From Acidobacteriota bacterium (GTDB lineage Bacteria; Acidobacteriota; Terriglobia; UBA7540): 14,789 nucleotides of DNA. This document shows positions 7,829 to 14,585 of the stretch, in pieces; position 1 is the stretch's first letter; every line of letters begins with the position of its first letter. Position numbers and translations under genes: made by a program. Location of the stretch: the NCBI GenBank assembly GCA_021827255.1, contig JAKAWO010000037.1, positions 1 through 14,789 of the forward strand, given 5' to 3'. The notes under the pieces were generated by a model. It did not search any database. It saw nothing but the letters and a program-made list of their open reading frames with translations, and was not told the origin of the DNA.

Positions 7829-7858
7829 TTGACACCCCCCTCGGAGGGCAGGTATCCT
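7829..7858 (+). promoter_or_regulatory. Sigma70-type promoter for the DUF1385-prfA-prmC operon
   Basis: A perfect TTGACA at 7829-7834, an 18-nt spacer and TATCCT at 7853-7858. Transcription would begin near 7865, about 80 nt before the TTG of the DUF1385 gene. Bases 7867-7885 can form a short stem at the very 5' end (GGGGCGC with GCGCCTC, one G-U pair, loop TTGGA), which may stabilise the transcript. The promoter is divergent from that of the zinc-ribbon gene. Confidence 0.6.
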
Positions 7859-7945
7859 GAAAATACGGGGCGCTTGGAGCGCCTCAGTCGAAGGGGCAGG
7901 CCGCGGAGATCGAGCCGGGTAAAAAATCGCGGCGAGGAATAAGGT

Positions 7946-8941
7946 TTGGACTTTCCAGCAAAAGTGTGGCGCCGGCTAGACGGGTGGGCCGCGCGGCTGA
8001 CCTTGCTGCCGGTGCTCCAAGCTTCGGAAGAAGCGCTGATGGGCGGCCAGGCGGTGATCGAGGGGGTGATGATGCGCGCGCCGCATTCCTACGCCGTGGC
8101 CGTGCGGCGAGCGTCAGGCGAGCTCGGCGTGGCGGCGGACTTCCTGGAACGCCCCGCGGAAAAACACCGCTGGCTTGGCTGGCCGGTGCTGCGAGGGCTG
8201 GGCGTCCTGGGCCAAGCGCTCGTGGTCGGCGTGCGGGCGCTGCGGTACTCCGCCGAGCAGGCGATGGAAGGGCCGGAAACTCAGCCGAAGAAAAAAACGG
8301 AGATGAGCCCTTGGGCGTTGACGCTGAACGTGGCGCTTTCCCTGGCGTTTTTTATCGCCTTTTACAAGTTTCTGCCACTGTATATGGCCACGCTCCTTAG
8401 CCGACATTATCGCGCCGCGAAAAATATTTTTGTGTTCAACCTTCTCGATGGAATCCTGCGGCTGGCGCTCTTCTTTGGATTTCTCTGGCTGATTTCACAG
8501 ATGAAGGATATCCAGCGGGTTTTCGAGTATCACGGCGCCGAGCACAAAGTGGTTTGGGCCTATGAAAAGGGGGGAAAGCTCGACGTAGAGTCAGCAAGGG
8601 CCTGCTCGCGCTTCCATCCGCGCTGCGGCACCAGCTTTTTGCTGGTGGTGATGGTGATCGCCTTGATCTTTTACCTGTTTATTCCCTTCCACTCGTTCGC
8701 CGGGCGGCTGGCCGCGAGGATCGCCTTGCTGCCGGCCATCGTGGGCGTTTCCTATGAGTTCATTCGGTACGCGGCCAAATCGAAAGGGACGCTTTGGAAA
8801 TGGGCTTCGGCGCCGGGACTGTGGCTGCAGCGGATCACCACGCGCGAGCCGGACACCCGCCAACTGGAGACGGCCATCCAGGCGCTGGAATCGGCATTGG
8901 AACTCGAGAAACAACGCGGCGGCGAGTTGGTGGTCGCGTGA
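7946..8941 (+). CDS. DUF1385 family integral membrane protein (YqhQ-like)
   Basis: A 331-residue membrane protein of the DUF1385 family, function not established to my knowledge. The signatures are MGGQAVIEGVMMRAP at 32-46, FEYHGAEHKVVWAYE at 193-207 and FHPRCGTSFLL at 223-233. The conserved His, Glu and Cys residues look metal-binding, but that is inference. Hydrophobic segments lie near 123-150, 164-186, 229-247 and 256-273. The C-terminal tail (LQRITTREPDTRQLETAIQA) is also typical. The start is a TTG at 7946 with GAGG eight bases upstream. It heads the operon with prfA and prmC, an order that I recall from several phyla and which hints at a link to translation or membrane-protein biogenesis. 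Its TGA overlaps a possible ATG (8941) for a longer prfA product. Confidence 0.9.
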   Translation: MDFPAKVWRRLDGWAARLTLLPVLQASEEALMGGQAVIEGVMMRAPHSYAVAVRRASGELGVAADFLERPAEKHRWLGWPVLRGLGVLGQALVVGVRALRYSAEQAMEGPETQPKKKTEMSPWALTLNVALSLAFFIAFYKFLPLYMATLLSRHYRAAKNIFVFNLLDGILRLALFFGFLWLISQMKDIQRVFEYHGAEHKVVWAYEKGGKLDVESARACSRFHPRCGTSFLLVVMVIALIFYLFIPFHSFAGRLAARIALLPAIVGVSYEFIRYAAKSKGTLWKWASAPGLWLQRITTREPDTRQLETAIQALESALELEKQRGGELVVA

Positions 8942-8991
8942 TGACCGAGGAACCGGCGGCCCGCCAAAAGGAGCGCGCGGCCGGGTCGGGC

Positions 8992-8995
8992 GGAG
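8992..8995 (+). promoter_or_regulatory. Ribosome binding site deciding the prfA start
   Basis: GGAG at 8992-8995 lies eight bases before the ATG at 9004. The alternative ATG at 8941, overlapping the DUF1385 stop, has no comparable site and would add 21 residues not found in typical RF1. Confidence 0.6.
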
Positions 8996-9003
8996 ATGGC
9001 AAT

Positions 9004-10089
9004 ATGCACTGGGTCGGAAACCTTGAGCAAATCGAAAAGCGGTACGACGAGCTGACCGTGGCGCTCAGCGACCCGAAGACGCTCGCCGACCCGGCGAATT
9101 ATCAGAAGGGCGCCAAGGCGCACGCTGAGCTCAGTGTGATCGTCGAAAAGTTCCGCGAGTGGAAGGAAATCCAAAGAGGGATGGTCAGCGCCCGGTCGCT
9201 GCTCGAGGAGCCGGCTTCGGACTCGGAGATCAAGGCGCTGGCGCAAGAAGAGCTTGCCGAGCTCGAAAAGCGGCAGGCGGAGGCAGAAGTCCAACTGAAA
9301 ATTCTGCTGCTGCCGAAGGATCCAAACGACGAGAAGAACGTGGTGTTGGAGATTCGCGCCGGCACGGGAGGCGACGAGGCGACGCTGTTTGCGCAGGAAA
9401 TCTTCCGCATGTACGCGCGCTACGCGGAGTCGCAAGGCTGGCGAGTGGAGGTGCTGTCCACGTCGGTCTCCGCCGTGGGAGGGCTCAAGGAAGCGATCGC
9501 GCTAATCGAAGGCCAGAAAGTGTACAGCAAGCTCAAGTACGAAAGCGGCGTTCATCGCGTGCAGCGAGTTCCGGCGACCGAGCAGCAGGGGCGCATCCAC
9601 ACTTCCGCCGTGACGGTGGCCGTGTTGCCGGAAGCCGACGAGGTGGAGATTGAGATTGACCCCAAGGACATCCGCATTGACACGTTCTGCTCTTCCGGGC
9701 CGGGCGGACAGTCGGTGAATACGACGTACTCCGCCGTGCGCATCACGCACCTGCCGACCGGCATGGTCGTTTCCTGCCAGGACGAAAAGTCGCAGATCAA
9801 AAACCGCGCGAAGGCAATGCGCGTGCTGCGGTCGAGGCTTTACGAAATGAAGCTCGAAGCGCAGCAAAAGCAGATCGTCGAGGAGCGCCGCTCCATGGTG
9901 GGGACGGGCGACCGGAGCGAAAAGATTCGGACCTATAACTTTCCGCAAAACCGCGTCACGGATCACCGCATTGGCCTGACGCTCCACCAGCTCGACCGGG
10001 TGATGGATGGCCGTTTGGAGGGAATCATCGAGGGGCTGATCACACACTATCAGGCCCAACGACTTAAGCAAGCGGCCGTGGCGGCGTGA
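9004..10089 (+). CDS. prfA: Peptide chain release factor 1 (RF1)
   Basis: A 361-residue class I release factor that recognises UAA and UAG in the ribosomal A site and triggers peptide release. The anticodon-like tripeptide PAT is at 190-192 within VQRVPATEQQGRIHTS, which separates RF1 from RF2 (SPF in RF2). The universally conserved GGQ is at 234-236 within SSGPGGQSVNTTYSAVRITH; its glutamine is the methylation target of PrmC, encoded next door. The N-terminal helical domain (LEQIEKRYDELTVALSDP) and C-terminal VTDHRIGLTLHQLD are standard. The length equals the bacterial norm (about 360). ATG at 9004 is chosen for its GGAG and family length; ATG at 8941 would give 382 residues. The TGA stop overlaps the GTG of prmC. 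Confidence 0.97.
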   Translation: MHWVGNLEQIEKRYDELTVALSDPKTLADPANYQKGAKAHAELSVIVEKFREWKEIQRGMVSARSLLEEPASDSEIKALAQEELAELEKRQAEAEVQLKILLLPKDPNDEKNVVLEIRAGTGGDEATLFAQEIFRMYARYAESQGWRVEVLSTSVSAVGGLKEAIALIEGQKVYSKLKYESGVHRVQRVPATEQQGRIHTSAVTVAVLPEADEVEIEIDPKDIRIDTFCSSGPGGQSVNTTYSAVRITHLPTGMVVSCQDEKSQIKNRAKAMRVLRSRLYEMKLEAQQKQIVEERRSMVGTGDRSEKIRTYNFPQNRVTDHRIGLTLHQLDRVMDGRLEGIIEGLITHYQAQRLKQAAVAA

Positions 10090-11048
10090 AGGCCGAGCTT
10101 CCGAGCCGAGCGGCGGTCGAATCCATGCTCCCAGCGAATCCCGCCCAAGGTTCCCGTTCCGCAGCCAGGACTCTGACGGTGCGCCAGGCGCTCAGGGAGG
10201 GGCTGGCTCGCCTGCTGGCCGATCACGTTCCTTCCGCAAGCCTGGCGGCCGAATTGCTCTTGATGCATGCGCTGGAGCGCGACCGAACATATCTTTATGC
10301 TCATGGGGACAACAAGCTCTCGGCGGCGGCGGGCGAGCGATATTTCGGCCTCATCGCCGAACGACTGAGCGGCAAGCCCACACAATACATCACCGGGCAC
10401 CAGGAATTCTGGGGGCTGGATTTTGAAGTCACGCCGGACGTTCTGATTCCTCGCCCCGAAACGGAACACCTGGTCGAGGCGGTCGTGGAGCGCGCGGCGG
10501 CGAGCGGACCGGCCGGGCCGGCGCGGCGGCAGATCGTGGACGTTGGGACGGGCTCGGGGTGCATTGCGCTGGCGCTGGCGAAGGAGCTTCCGGGCGCCGA
10601 AATTTATGCCACCGACATTTCCCCGGCGGCCTTGGGCGTGGCCGCGCGGAACGCCACGCGGTTGGGGCTCGCGGGGCGAGTCCAGTTTCGTGAAACCGAT
10701 TTACTGACTTACTTTCTGAACCCCTCGTATGAGGACACGTTTGACTTTGTGATCTCAAACCCTCCTTACGTCGGCCGAGATGAAATGGGGCAAGTCCAGC
10801 GCGAAGTGCGCGAGTTCGAGCCCCGCCTAGCCTGGGGCGGCCTCGAGCGCGGCGACGAGGTTTATGCGCGGCTCTTTCCCGAGGCGCGGCGAGTTCTGAG
10901 GCCAGGCGCCTTTGTGGTCGTCGAGATTGGTTACAATATGCGCGACCGAGTGCTGGCGCAGCTCGGCGCGGGCTGGACGGACGCGGACATCCGGCCGGAC
11001 CTGGCCGGCATTCCGCGCGTCGTGGTCGCCAGGAAGTCGCGGCCGTGA
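10086..11048 (+). CDS. prmC: Release factor glutamine methyltransferase PrmC (HemK)
   Basis: A 320-residue SAM-dependent methyltransferase that modifies the GGQ glutamine of RF1 and RF2. The N-terminal helical substrate-binding domain spans about 31-105 (TVRQALREGLARLL), followed by the linker YITGHQEFWGLDF and IPRPETEHLVE (about 121-131). The SAM-binding glycine motif VDVGTGSGCIALALA is at 151-165, and the catalytic NPPY, which holds the glutamine side chain, is at 225-228 in FVISNPPYVG. The GTG at 10086 overlaps the prfA stop as GTGA, so translation is probably coupled. Homology to E. coli PrmC begins near residue 31, so the first 30 residues may be an extension, or a later start (ATG 10125) may be used; neither has a good ribosome site. 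Confidence 0.95.
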   Translation: MKAELPSRAAVESMLPANPAQGSRSAARTLTVRQALREGLARLLADHVPSASLAAELLLMHALERDRTYLYAHGDNKLSAAAGERYFGLIAERLSGKPTQYITGHQEFWGLDFEVTPDVLIPRPETEHLVEAVVERAAASGPAGPARRQIVDVGTGSGCIALALAKELPGAEIYATDISPAALGVAARNATRLGLAGRVQFRETDLLTYFLNPSYEDTFDFVISNPPYVGRDEMGQVQREVREFEPRLAWGGLERGDEVYARLFPEARRVLRPGAFVVVEIGYNMRDRVLAQLGAGWTDADIRPDLAGIPRVVVARKSRP

Positions 11049-11076
11049 CCGGCCAGAAGATGACACATCAACTTCC

Positions 11077-12324
11077 ATGACTCACGGGACGGCACACTCC
11101 GCCGAGTTTTCAGTCCGCTCCATCCTGCACGTGGACATGGACGCGTTTTTCGTGTCGGTCGAGGAGCTGGAGAATCCTTCGCTCAGGGGCAAGGCCGTCG
11201 TGGTGGGCGCCGATCCGGATGGGCGAGGCGTGGTGGCGGCGGCGAGTTACGGAGCGCGCAAGTTCGGCATTCATTCCGCCATGCCGATTCGCACCGCAAA
11301 GAAGCTCTGCCCTCACGCGATTTTTTTGCGCGGGCGGCACGAAAAGTACCACGAGTACTCAGAGAAGATCCGGCGCATCTTCGAGGAATTCACGCCGACG
11401 GTCGAGATGGTCTCAATTGATGAAGCCTGCCTCGACCTGACCGGCACCGAGCGGCTGCACGGCCCCGCGGTCCGAGCGGCCGACCGGCTGATCCGAACCG
11501 TGAAGGACCGAACGCACCTCAACTGCTCGGTGGGGGTTTCCACCTCGCATCTGGTTTCCAAGATCGCCTCCGATCAGGCCAAGCCGCACGGTTTGCTCGT
11601 CATTTTTCCTGGCTCGGAGGCGCAGTTTCTCCGGCCCTTGCCCATCCGACGAATGCCGGGAGTTGGCAAGGTCACCGAGCCGGAACTGCTGGCGCTCGGC
11701 ATCGCGACGATCGGCGACCTGCAGCGCTGCGAGCTGGATTGGCTTCGCGAGCAGTTCGGCCAACACGGCGAATGGCTCCATCAGAAGTCGCTGGGGCAGG
11801 ATATTGACGCCTACGAGTACGATGAAGAGCCGAAATCCATCAGCCACGAGACGACGTTCGATGAAGACACCCACGACGCCGATCAAATCGAGCGCACGCT
11901 TTCCTACCTCGCGCAGCTTGTCGGAAGGCGATTACGCGAGCAGCGGCTGTTTGCGCGGACGGTCGGTTTGAAACTCCGCAATTGGAAGTTCAAGACGCTG
12001 ACCCGTGACACGACGCTCGATGAGCCGACGCATCTCGATTCGGTAATCTTCGGGAACGCCCACCGTCTGTTCTTGGCGGCGTGGGACGGAAAGGAAAAGA
12101 TTCGCCTGGTCGGCGTGCGCGCTTCGGGGCTCGGGCGGCGTGAATTTCAGTTGAACCTGCTCGAGGCCGAGCGGCGGGAGAAACTCGACCGCGCGCTCGA
12201 GGCGGCGGACCGGGTGAGGAACAAGTTCGGTTTCGAGTCCATTCAGATGGCCCGCTCGCTTGACAAAGGCAACGAATTGAAGCCGCGAAAGCAGCGGCGC
12301 TTTCTGGGACGAGAGGACCCGTAA
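11077..12324 (+). CDS. dinB: DNA polymerase IV (Y-family, translesion synthesis)
   Basis: A 415-residue Y-family polymerase that extends mismatched primers and bypasses lesions without proofreading. Palm and finger motifs: HVDMDAFFVSVEE with catalytic D20, F25 at the ribonucleotide-excluding steric-gate position; VSIDEACLDLTG with D115 and E116; and VGVSTSHLVSKIASDQAKP. The thumb carries RMPGVGKVTEPELLALGI (helix-hairpin-helix, about 192-209), followed by the little-finger domain (about 253-385). QLNLL at 358-362 fits a beta-clamp-binding motif, and a basic tail of about 25 residues follows. The usual Tyr or Phe after SIDEA is a Cys here. The start is the ATG at 11077; the ribosome site is poor (AGAAGA, too far upstream). 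It lies 28 nt behind prmC and could be co-transcribed. I saw no LexA operator, but its sequence in this phylum is not something I can assert. Confidence 0.95.
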   Translation: MTHGTAHSAEFSVRSILHVDMDAFFVSVEELENPSLRGKAVVVGADPDGRGVVAAASYGARKFGIHSAMPIRTAKKLCPHAIFLRGRHEKYHEYSEKIRRIFEEFTPTVEMVSIDEACLDLTGTERLHGPAVRAADRLIRTVKDRTHLNCSVGVSTSHLVSKIASDQAKPHGLLVIFPGSEAQFLRPLPIRRMPGVGKVTEPELLALGIATIGDLQRCELDWLREQFGQHGEWLHQKSLGQDIDAYEYDEEPKSISHETTFDEDTHDADQIERTLSYLAQLVGRRLREQRLFARTVGLKLRNWKFKTLTRDTTLDEPTHLDSVIFGNAHRLFLAAWDGKEKIRLVGVRASGLGRREFQLNLLEAERREKLDRALEAADRVRNKFGFESIQMARSLDKGNELKPRKQRRFLGREDP

Positions 12325-12351
12325 TCTTTGCGGGCGGAGAGACGACAAGCC

Positions 12352-12391
12352 CACGACGGGAAAACCGTCGTGATAGCTACCAAAGCGACGG
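12352..12391 (+). promoter_or_regulatory. Alternative hairpins in the dinB-cca spacer (possible regulatory leader)
   Basis: CACGACGG (12352-12359) and CCGTCGTG (12365-12372) form a perfect 8-bp stem with loop GAAAA. The CCGTCG part (12365-12370) can instead pair with CGACGG (12386-12391), so the two hairpins exclude each other. No T-run follows either stem, so this is not a canonical intrinsic terminator. It may be an RNA processing or stability element, or part of a cca leader. No known riboswitch class was recognised. Confidence 0.35.
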
Positions 12392-12475
12392 AAAGGGGAG
12401 CCGCAGGGCCGAAAAGCGGGCACGGCACTTGAAAAGTCGGGGGGCGGCTTGCGCGATAAGGGCAAATCAGTTGGA

Positions 12476-13804
12476 ATGGGTTGGATGGACGCGAAGCGCG
12501 AAGCGGCGGTGAAAATTGCCAAGCGGGTACGCGAGGCGGGTTTCCAGGCGTTTTTTGTGGGCGGCTGCGTGCGCGACCTGGTGATGGGGCGCGAGCCGAG
12601 CGATTACGACGTGGCGACTAATGCGCCGCCCCCCGAGGTTCTGCGGCTGTTTCCGGATGGTCTGACCGTCGGGATGCAATTTGGCGTGGTTGTCGTGCCG
12701 CGGCCGGAAGGCAACGTGGAGATTGCTACCTTCCGCAGCGACGGCCGATACCTGGACGGCCGCCATCCCACCGAGGTTGTTTATGCCGAAAGGCCGGAAG
12801 AGGACGTTCGGCGGAGAGACTTTACCATCAACGGGCTGCTCTACGATCCGATCCAGGAGAAGGTGCTCGACTACGTGGGCGGGCAGGCGGACCTGCGGGC
12901 GCGGCGGGTGCGCACCATCGGCGACCCGCGCCTGCGTTTCAGCGAAGACCGATTGCGCATGCTCCGAGCGGTGCGGTTCGCAGCCCGCTTCGAGTTTGTT
13001 CTTGAGGCCCAGACGGCGGCGGCTATCCGCGAGCTCTCATCCGGAATCAGCGACGTCAGCCCGGAGCGGGTTCGCGGGGAAATCGTGCGCATTCTGACGG
13101 AGGGGCAAGCGCGGCGCGGCTTCGAGTTGCTGGATGAAACCGGGCTCTTGAAGGAAGTTTTGCCGGAAGTGAAAGCGATGCAGGGCGTCGAGCAGCCTCC
13201 GGAGTTTCATCCCGAGGGCGACGTTTGGACTCATACCTTGATGATGCTGGAAGGATTGAAAAGGCCGACGCCGACGCTGGCCTTGGGGGTGCTGCTGCAC
13301 GACGTGGGCAAGCCCCCTACTTTCACGGTGCGGGAGCGCATCCGGTTCGACCAGCACGTTGAAGTGGGAGCAAAAATGGCGGAAGAAATCTGCCGGCGGC
13401 TGCGCCTCTCAAGCCGCGAGACGGAGCAAGTGGTTGAGCTGGTCCGGCATCACTTGCGCTTCAAGGATTTTCCAAAAATGCGCCGCGCGACGCAGTTGCG
13501 ATTCATCCGCATGGACGGGTTTGATGAACACCTGGAACTGCACCGGCTGGATTGTCTGTCCAGCCACGGCAATCTGGCCAACTACGAAATGGCGCGACGC
13601 CTGCTGGAAGAGACGCCCAAGGATCAAGTTCGGCCACCGCGCCTCGTCACCGGAAACGACCTGATCGAGCGTGGTTACATCCCCGGCCCGCAATACCGAC
13701 TCATTTTGCAGTCCCTGGAGGATGCCCAACTGGACGGCAAGGTTCAGACCCGCGAGGACGCACTGCGGCTCCTGGCGGAGCAATTCCCCCTCCGTCAGCC
13801 GTAA
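12476..13804 (+). CDS. cca: CCA-adding tRNA nucleotidyltransferase / poly(A) polymerase family, with HD domain
   Basis: A 442-residue class II nucleotidyltransferase. The head carries FVGGCVRDLVMGREPSDYDVAT, with the GG motif followed by catalytic D43 and D45. NVEIATFRSDGRYLDGRHP follows near 80-98, then RRRDFTINGLLYDP near 112-125 and RAVRFAARF of the neck. A metal-dependent HD phosphohydrolase domain begins near H253 (VWTHTLMMLEGL), with HD at 275-276 in GVLLHDVGKPP and a further H295 in FDQHVEVG. The family adds CCA to tRNA 3' ends or A-tails to RNA; the HD domain suits phosphatase or phosphodiesterase activity as in E. coli Cca. Sequence alone does not fully exclude a poly(A) polymerase, but only one such gene is seen here. 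The start is uncertain: ATG 12476, ATG 12485 and TTG 12449 are all open. The stop TAA directly abuts the stop of the convergent small gene. Confidence 0.88.
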   Translation: MGWMDAKREAAVKIAKRVREAGFQAFFVGGCVRDLVMGREPSDYDVATNAPPPEVLRLFPDGLTVGMQFGVVVVPRPEGNVEIATFRSDGRYLDGRHPTEVVYAERPEEDVRRRDFTINGLLYDPIQEKVLDYVGGQADLRARRVRTIGDPRLRFSEDRLRMLRAVRFAARFEFVLEAQTAAAIRELSSGISDVSPERVRGEIVRILTEGQARRGFELLDETGLLKEVLPEVKAMQGVEQPPEFHPEGDVWTHTLMMLEGLKRPTPTLALGVLLHDVGKPPTFTVRERIRFDQHVEVGAKMAEEICRRLRLSSRETEQVVELVRHHLRFKDFPKMRRATQLRFIRMDGFDEHLELHRLDCLSSHGNLANYEMARRLLEETPKDQVRPPRLVTGNDLIERGYIPGPQYRLILQSLEDAQLDGKVQTREDALRLLAEQFPLRQP

Positions 13805-13945
13805 TCACTTCCCATAGGGCACAACCGCGAAGAAGTAAACGATACTCCCCAGGACCCCGATGCCGATGACGAAGATCGCCACCTTCACCCACCTCATCTT
13901 GCGGTCCTCGGCCGTCGGTTTGTCTTCGTTGATCATTTGAAACAT
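13805..13945 (-). CDS. Small single-pass membrane protein, 46 residues, unknown function
   Basis: A short reading frame on the minus strand, ATG at 13945 and TGA at 13807-13805. The N-terminus (MFQMINEDKPTAEDRKMRW) is charged and soluble. Residues about 20-42 (VKVAIFVIGIGVLGSIVYFF) form one membrane helix, and the chain ends VVPYGK. It is probably an inner-membrane protein with its N-terminus inside, judged from the positive charges K16, R18 and K21 before the helix. The ribosome binding site is excellent: AGGAGG at 13956-13951, five bases from ATG. A consensus -35 lies upstream at 14145-14140. I do not recognise the family. The strong translation signals and clean helix make a real gene likely despite its size. 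Confidence 0.72.
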   Translation of the reverse strand: MFQMINEDKPTAEDRKMRWVKVAIFVIGIGVLGSIVYFFAVVPYGK

Positions 13946-13950
13946 CGCGA

Positions 13951-13956
13951 CCTCCT
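13951..13956 (-). promoter_or_regulatory. Consensus ribosome binding site of the 46-residue gene
   Basis: AGGAGG on the minus strand, five bases before the ATG at 13945; the best Shine-Dalgarno match in the window and the main reason to call this short frame a gene. Confidence 0.75.
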
Positions 13957-13961
13957 CTTCT

Positions 13962-13981
13962 CGCTTCGCCCACGCGAAGCG
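13962..13981 (-). promoter_or_regulatory. Perfect 8-bp hairpin just upstream of the ribosome binding site
   Basis: CGCTTCGC and GCGAAGCG with a 4-nt loop, five bases upstream of the AGGAGG of the 46-residue gene. In the transcript it would stand next to, but not cover, the ribosome site. It may protect the mRNA or influence initiation. No T-run follows on either strand, so it is not an intrinsic terminator. Confidence 0.45.
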
Positions 13982-14117
13982 CCGAGGGAATCGAACGGGG
14001 GCCGAGACCTCAGCCTCAACCCCGCTGAGAGGCCACGCAGGCGATTCAGAGCCCGGCCCTAAATCCCCGCAAAATTGAGCAGCCGCATCCCCAGAGCCAC
14101 CTTATATTCCGGTTAAT

Positions 14118-14145
14118 ACTCTAACCCCTATTCCCCAAATGTCAA
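14118..14145 (-). promoter_or_regulatory. Sigma70-type promoter for the 46-residue membrane protein
   Basis: On the minus strand a perfect TTGACA (14145-14140), a 16-nt spacer and TAGAGT (14123-14118, four of six). An alternative -10, TATTAA, lies further downstream but at 21 nt. The transcript would start near 14111 and carry a leader of about 165 nt. That leader contains the 8-bp hairpin at 13962-13981 and a second inverted repeat (CTCAGC with GCTGAG, near 14009-14030). Confidence 0.5.
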
Positions 14146-14197
14146 GGCTCGCGCCGGGTGCGCGACATAGGAGTGGGAATTTGAAGAGTTGCCTTTT

Positions 14198-14226
14198 TTG
14201 TGCTATGAAGCCTAACGTGTGATAAT
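14198..14226 (+). promoter_or_regulatory. Candidate promoter for the AT-rich island gene
   Basis: TTGTGC (14198-14203, three of six), a 17-nt spacer and GATAAT (14221-14226, five of six). Transcription would start near 14233, about 120 nt before the ATG at 14355. A perfect TATAAT at 14333-14338 also exists, but it would start transcription within or after the ribosome binding site, so it is less likely to serve this gene. AT-rich DNA produces such matches easily. Confidence 0.3.
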
Positions 14227-14354
14227 CCATTTATTGAACCGTTTGTGGGTACGATACTTAGAGCTCCAACATTAGAGCGTATTTATAGCGTGGTTTTAGG
14301 CCAATCAAACTCAACTCCAAGCTAAACTCCGCTATAATGCGGGAGGCGATAGTT

Positions 14355-14585
14355 ATGACAAAGAAATTGTTAATTGTCCTTTTTTCCCTAATAGGTTTCG
14401 GATTTGTTTTGGGAGCCATCAGTTTCTTTAGTTCGAATGCAGCTCAAGATCTATCCGCGGCTGTGGAGTTTGTACTTTTACTTGGTGCAGGTCTACTCAT
14501 AGTACTATGGATAATCCTGCTTGTGCTTAGATTATTGAATTTCGTTGGCACAGGTAATTGGAAGTTTAAGAAGGAAAAGGAATGA
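14355..14585 (+). CDS. Small two-helix membrane protein, unknown function
   Basis: A 76-residue protein in AT-rich DNA. Two hydrophobic helices, about 5-25 (LLIVLFSLIGFGFVLGAISF) and 36-60 (VEFVLLLGAGLLIVLWIILL), are joined by a short loop (SSNAAQDLS). The start is MTKK and the tail is basic (NWKFKKEKE). By the positive-inside rule both ends face the cytoplasm. The frame is open from an ATG at 14337, but the ATG at 14355 is chosen: GGGAGG (14341-14346) lies eight bases upstream. Codon use (TTA, TTT, ATA, AAA) differs sharply from the GC-rich neighbours, which suggests acquisition from another source. The stop overlaps an ATG and is followed at once by a GTG-started frame, so it may be the first gene of a broken operon. 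No family was recognised; pairs of TM helices occur in holins, toxins and immunity proteins, but nothing here singles out one of these. Confidence 0.65.
   Translation: MTKKLLIVLFSLIGFGFVLGAISFFSSNAAQDLSAAVEFVLLLGAGLLIVLWIILLVLRLLNFVGTGNWKFKKEKE

Noticed and set aside
8941..9003. ATG at 8941 overlapping the DUF1385 stop as the start of prfA
   Set aside because: It adds 21 Ala/Gly/Arg-rich residues not typical of RF1 and lacks a ribosome site, while ATG 9004 has GGAG at eight bases and gives the normal RF1 length.
13984..14003. tRNA-like T-loop string (GTTCGATTCC) on the minus strand
   Set aside because: The flanking bases cannot form the T stem (C opposite C) and no D or anticodon arm could be fitted, so it is not a tRNA and not a convincing tRNA fragment.
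14149..14199. GC hairpin (TCGCGC/GCGCGA) followed by a T6 run, considered as an intrinsic terminator
   Set aside because: The T-run at 14194-14199 is 28 nt away from the stem, too far for intrinsic termination.
14333..14338. Perfect TATAAT just upstream of the two-helix gene
   Set aside because: Transcription from it would begin inside or after the GGGAGG ribosome site and there is no -35 match; it was not listed as the gene's promoter.
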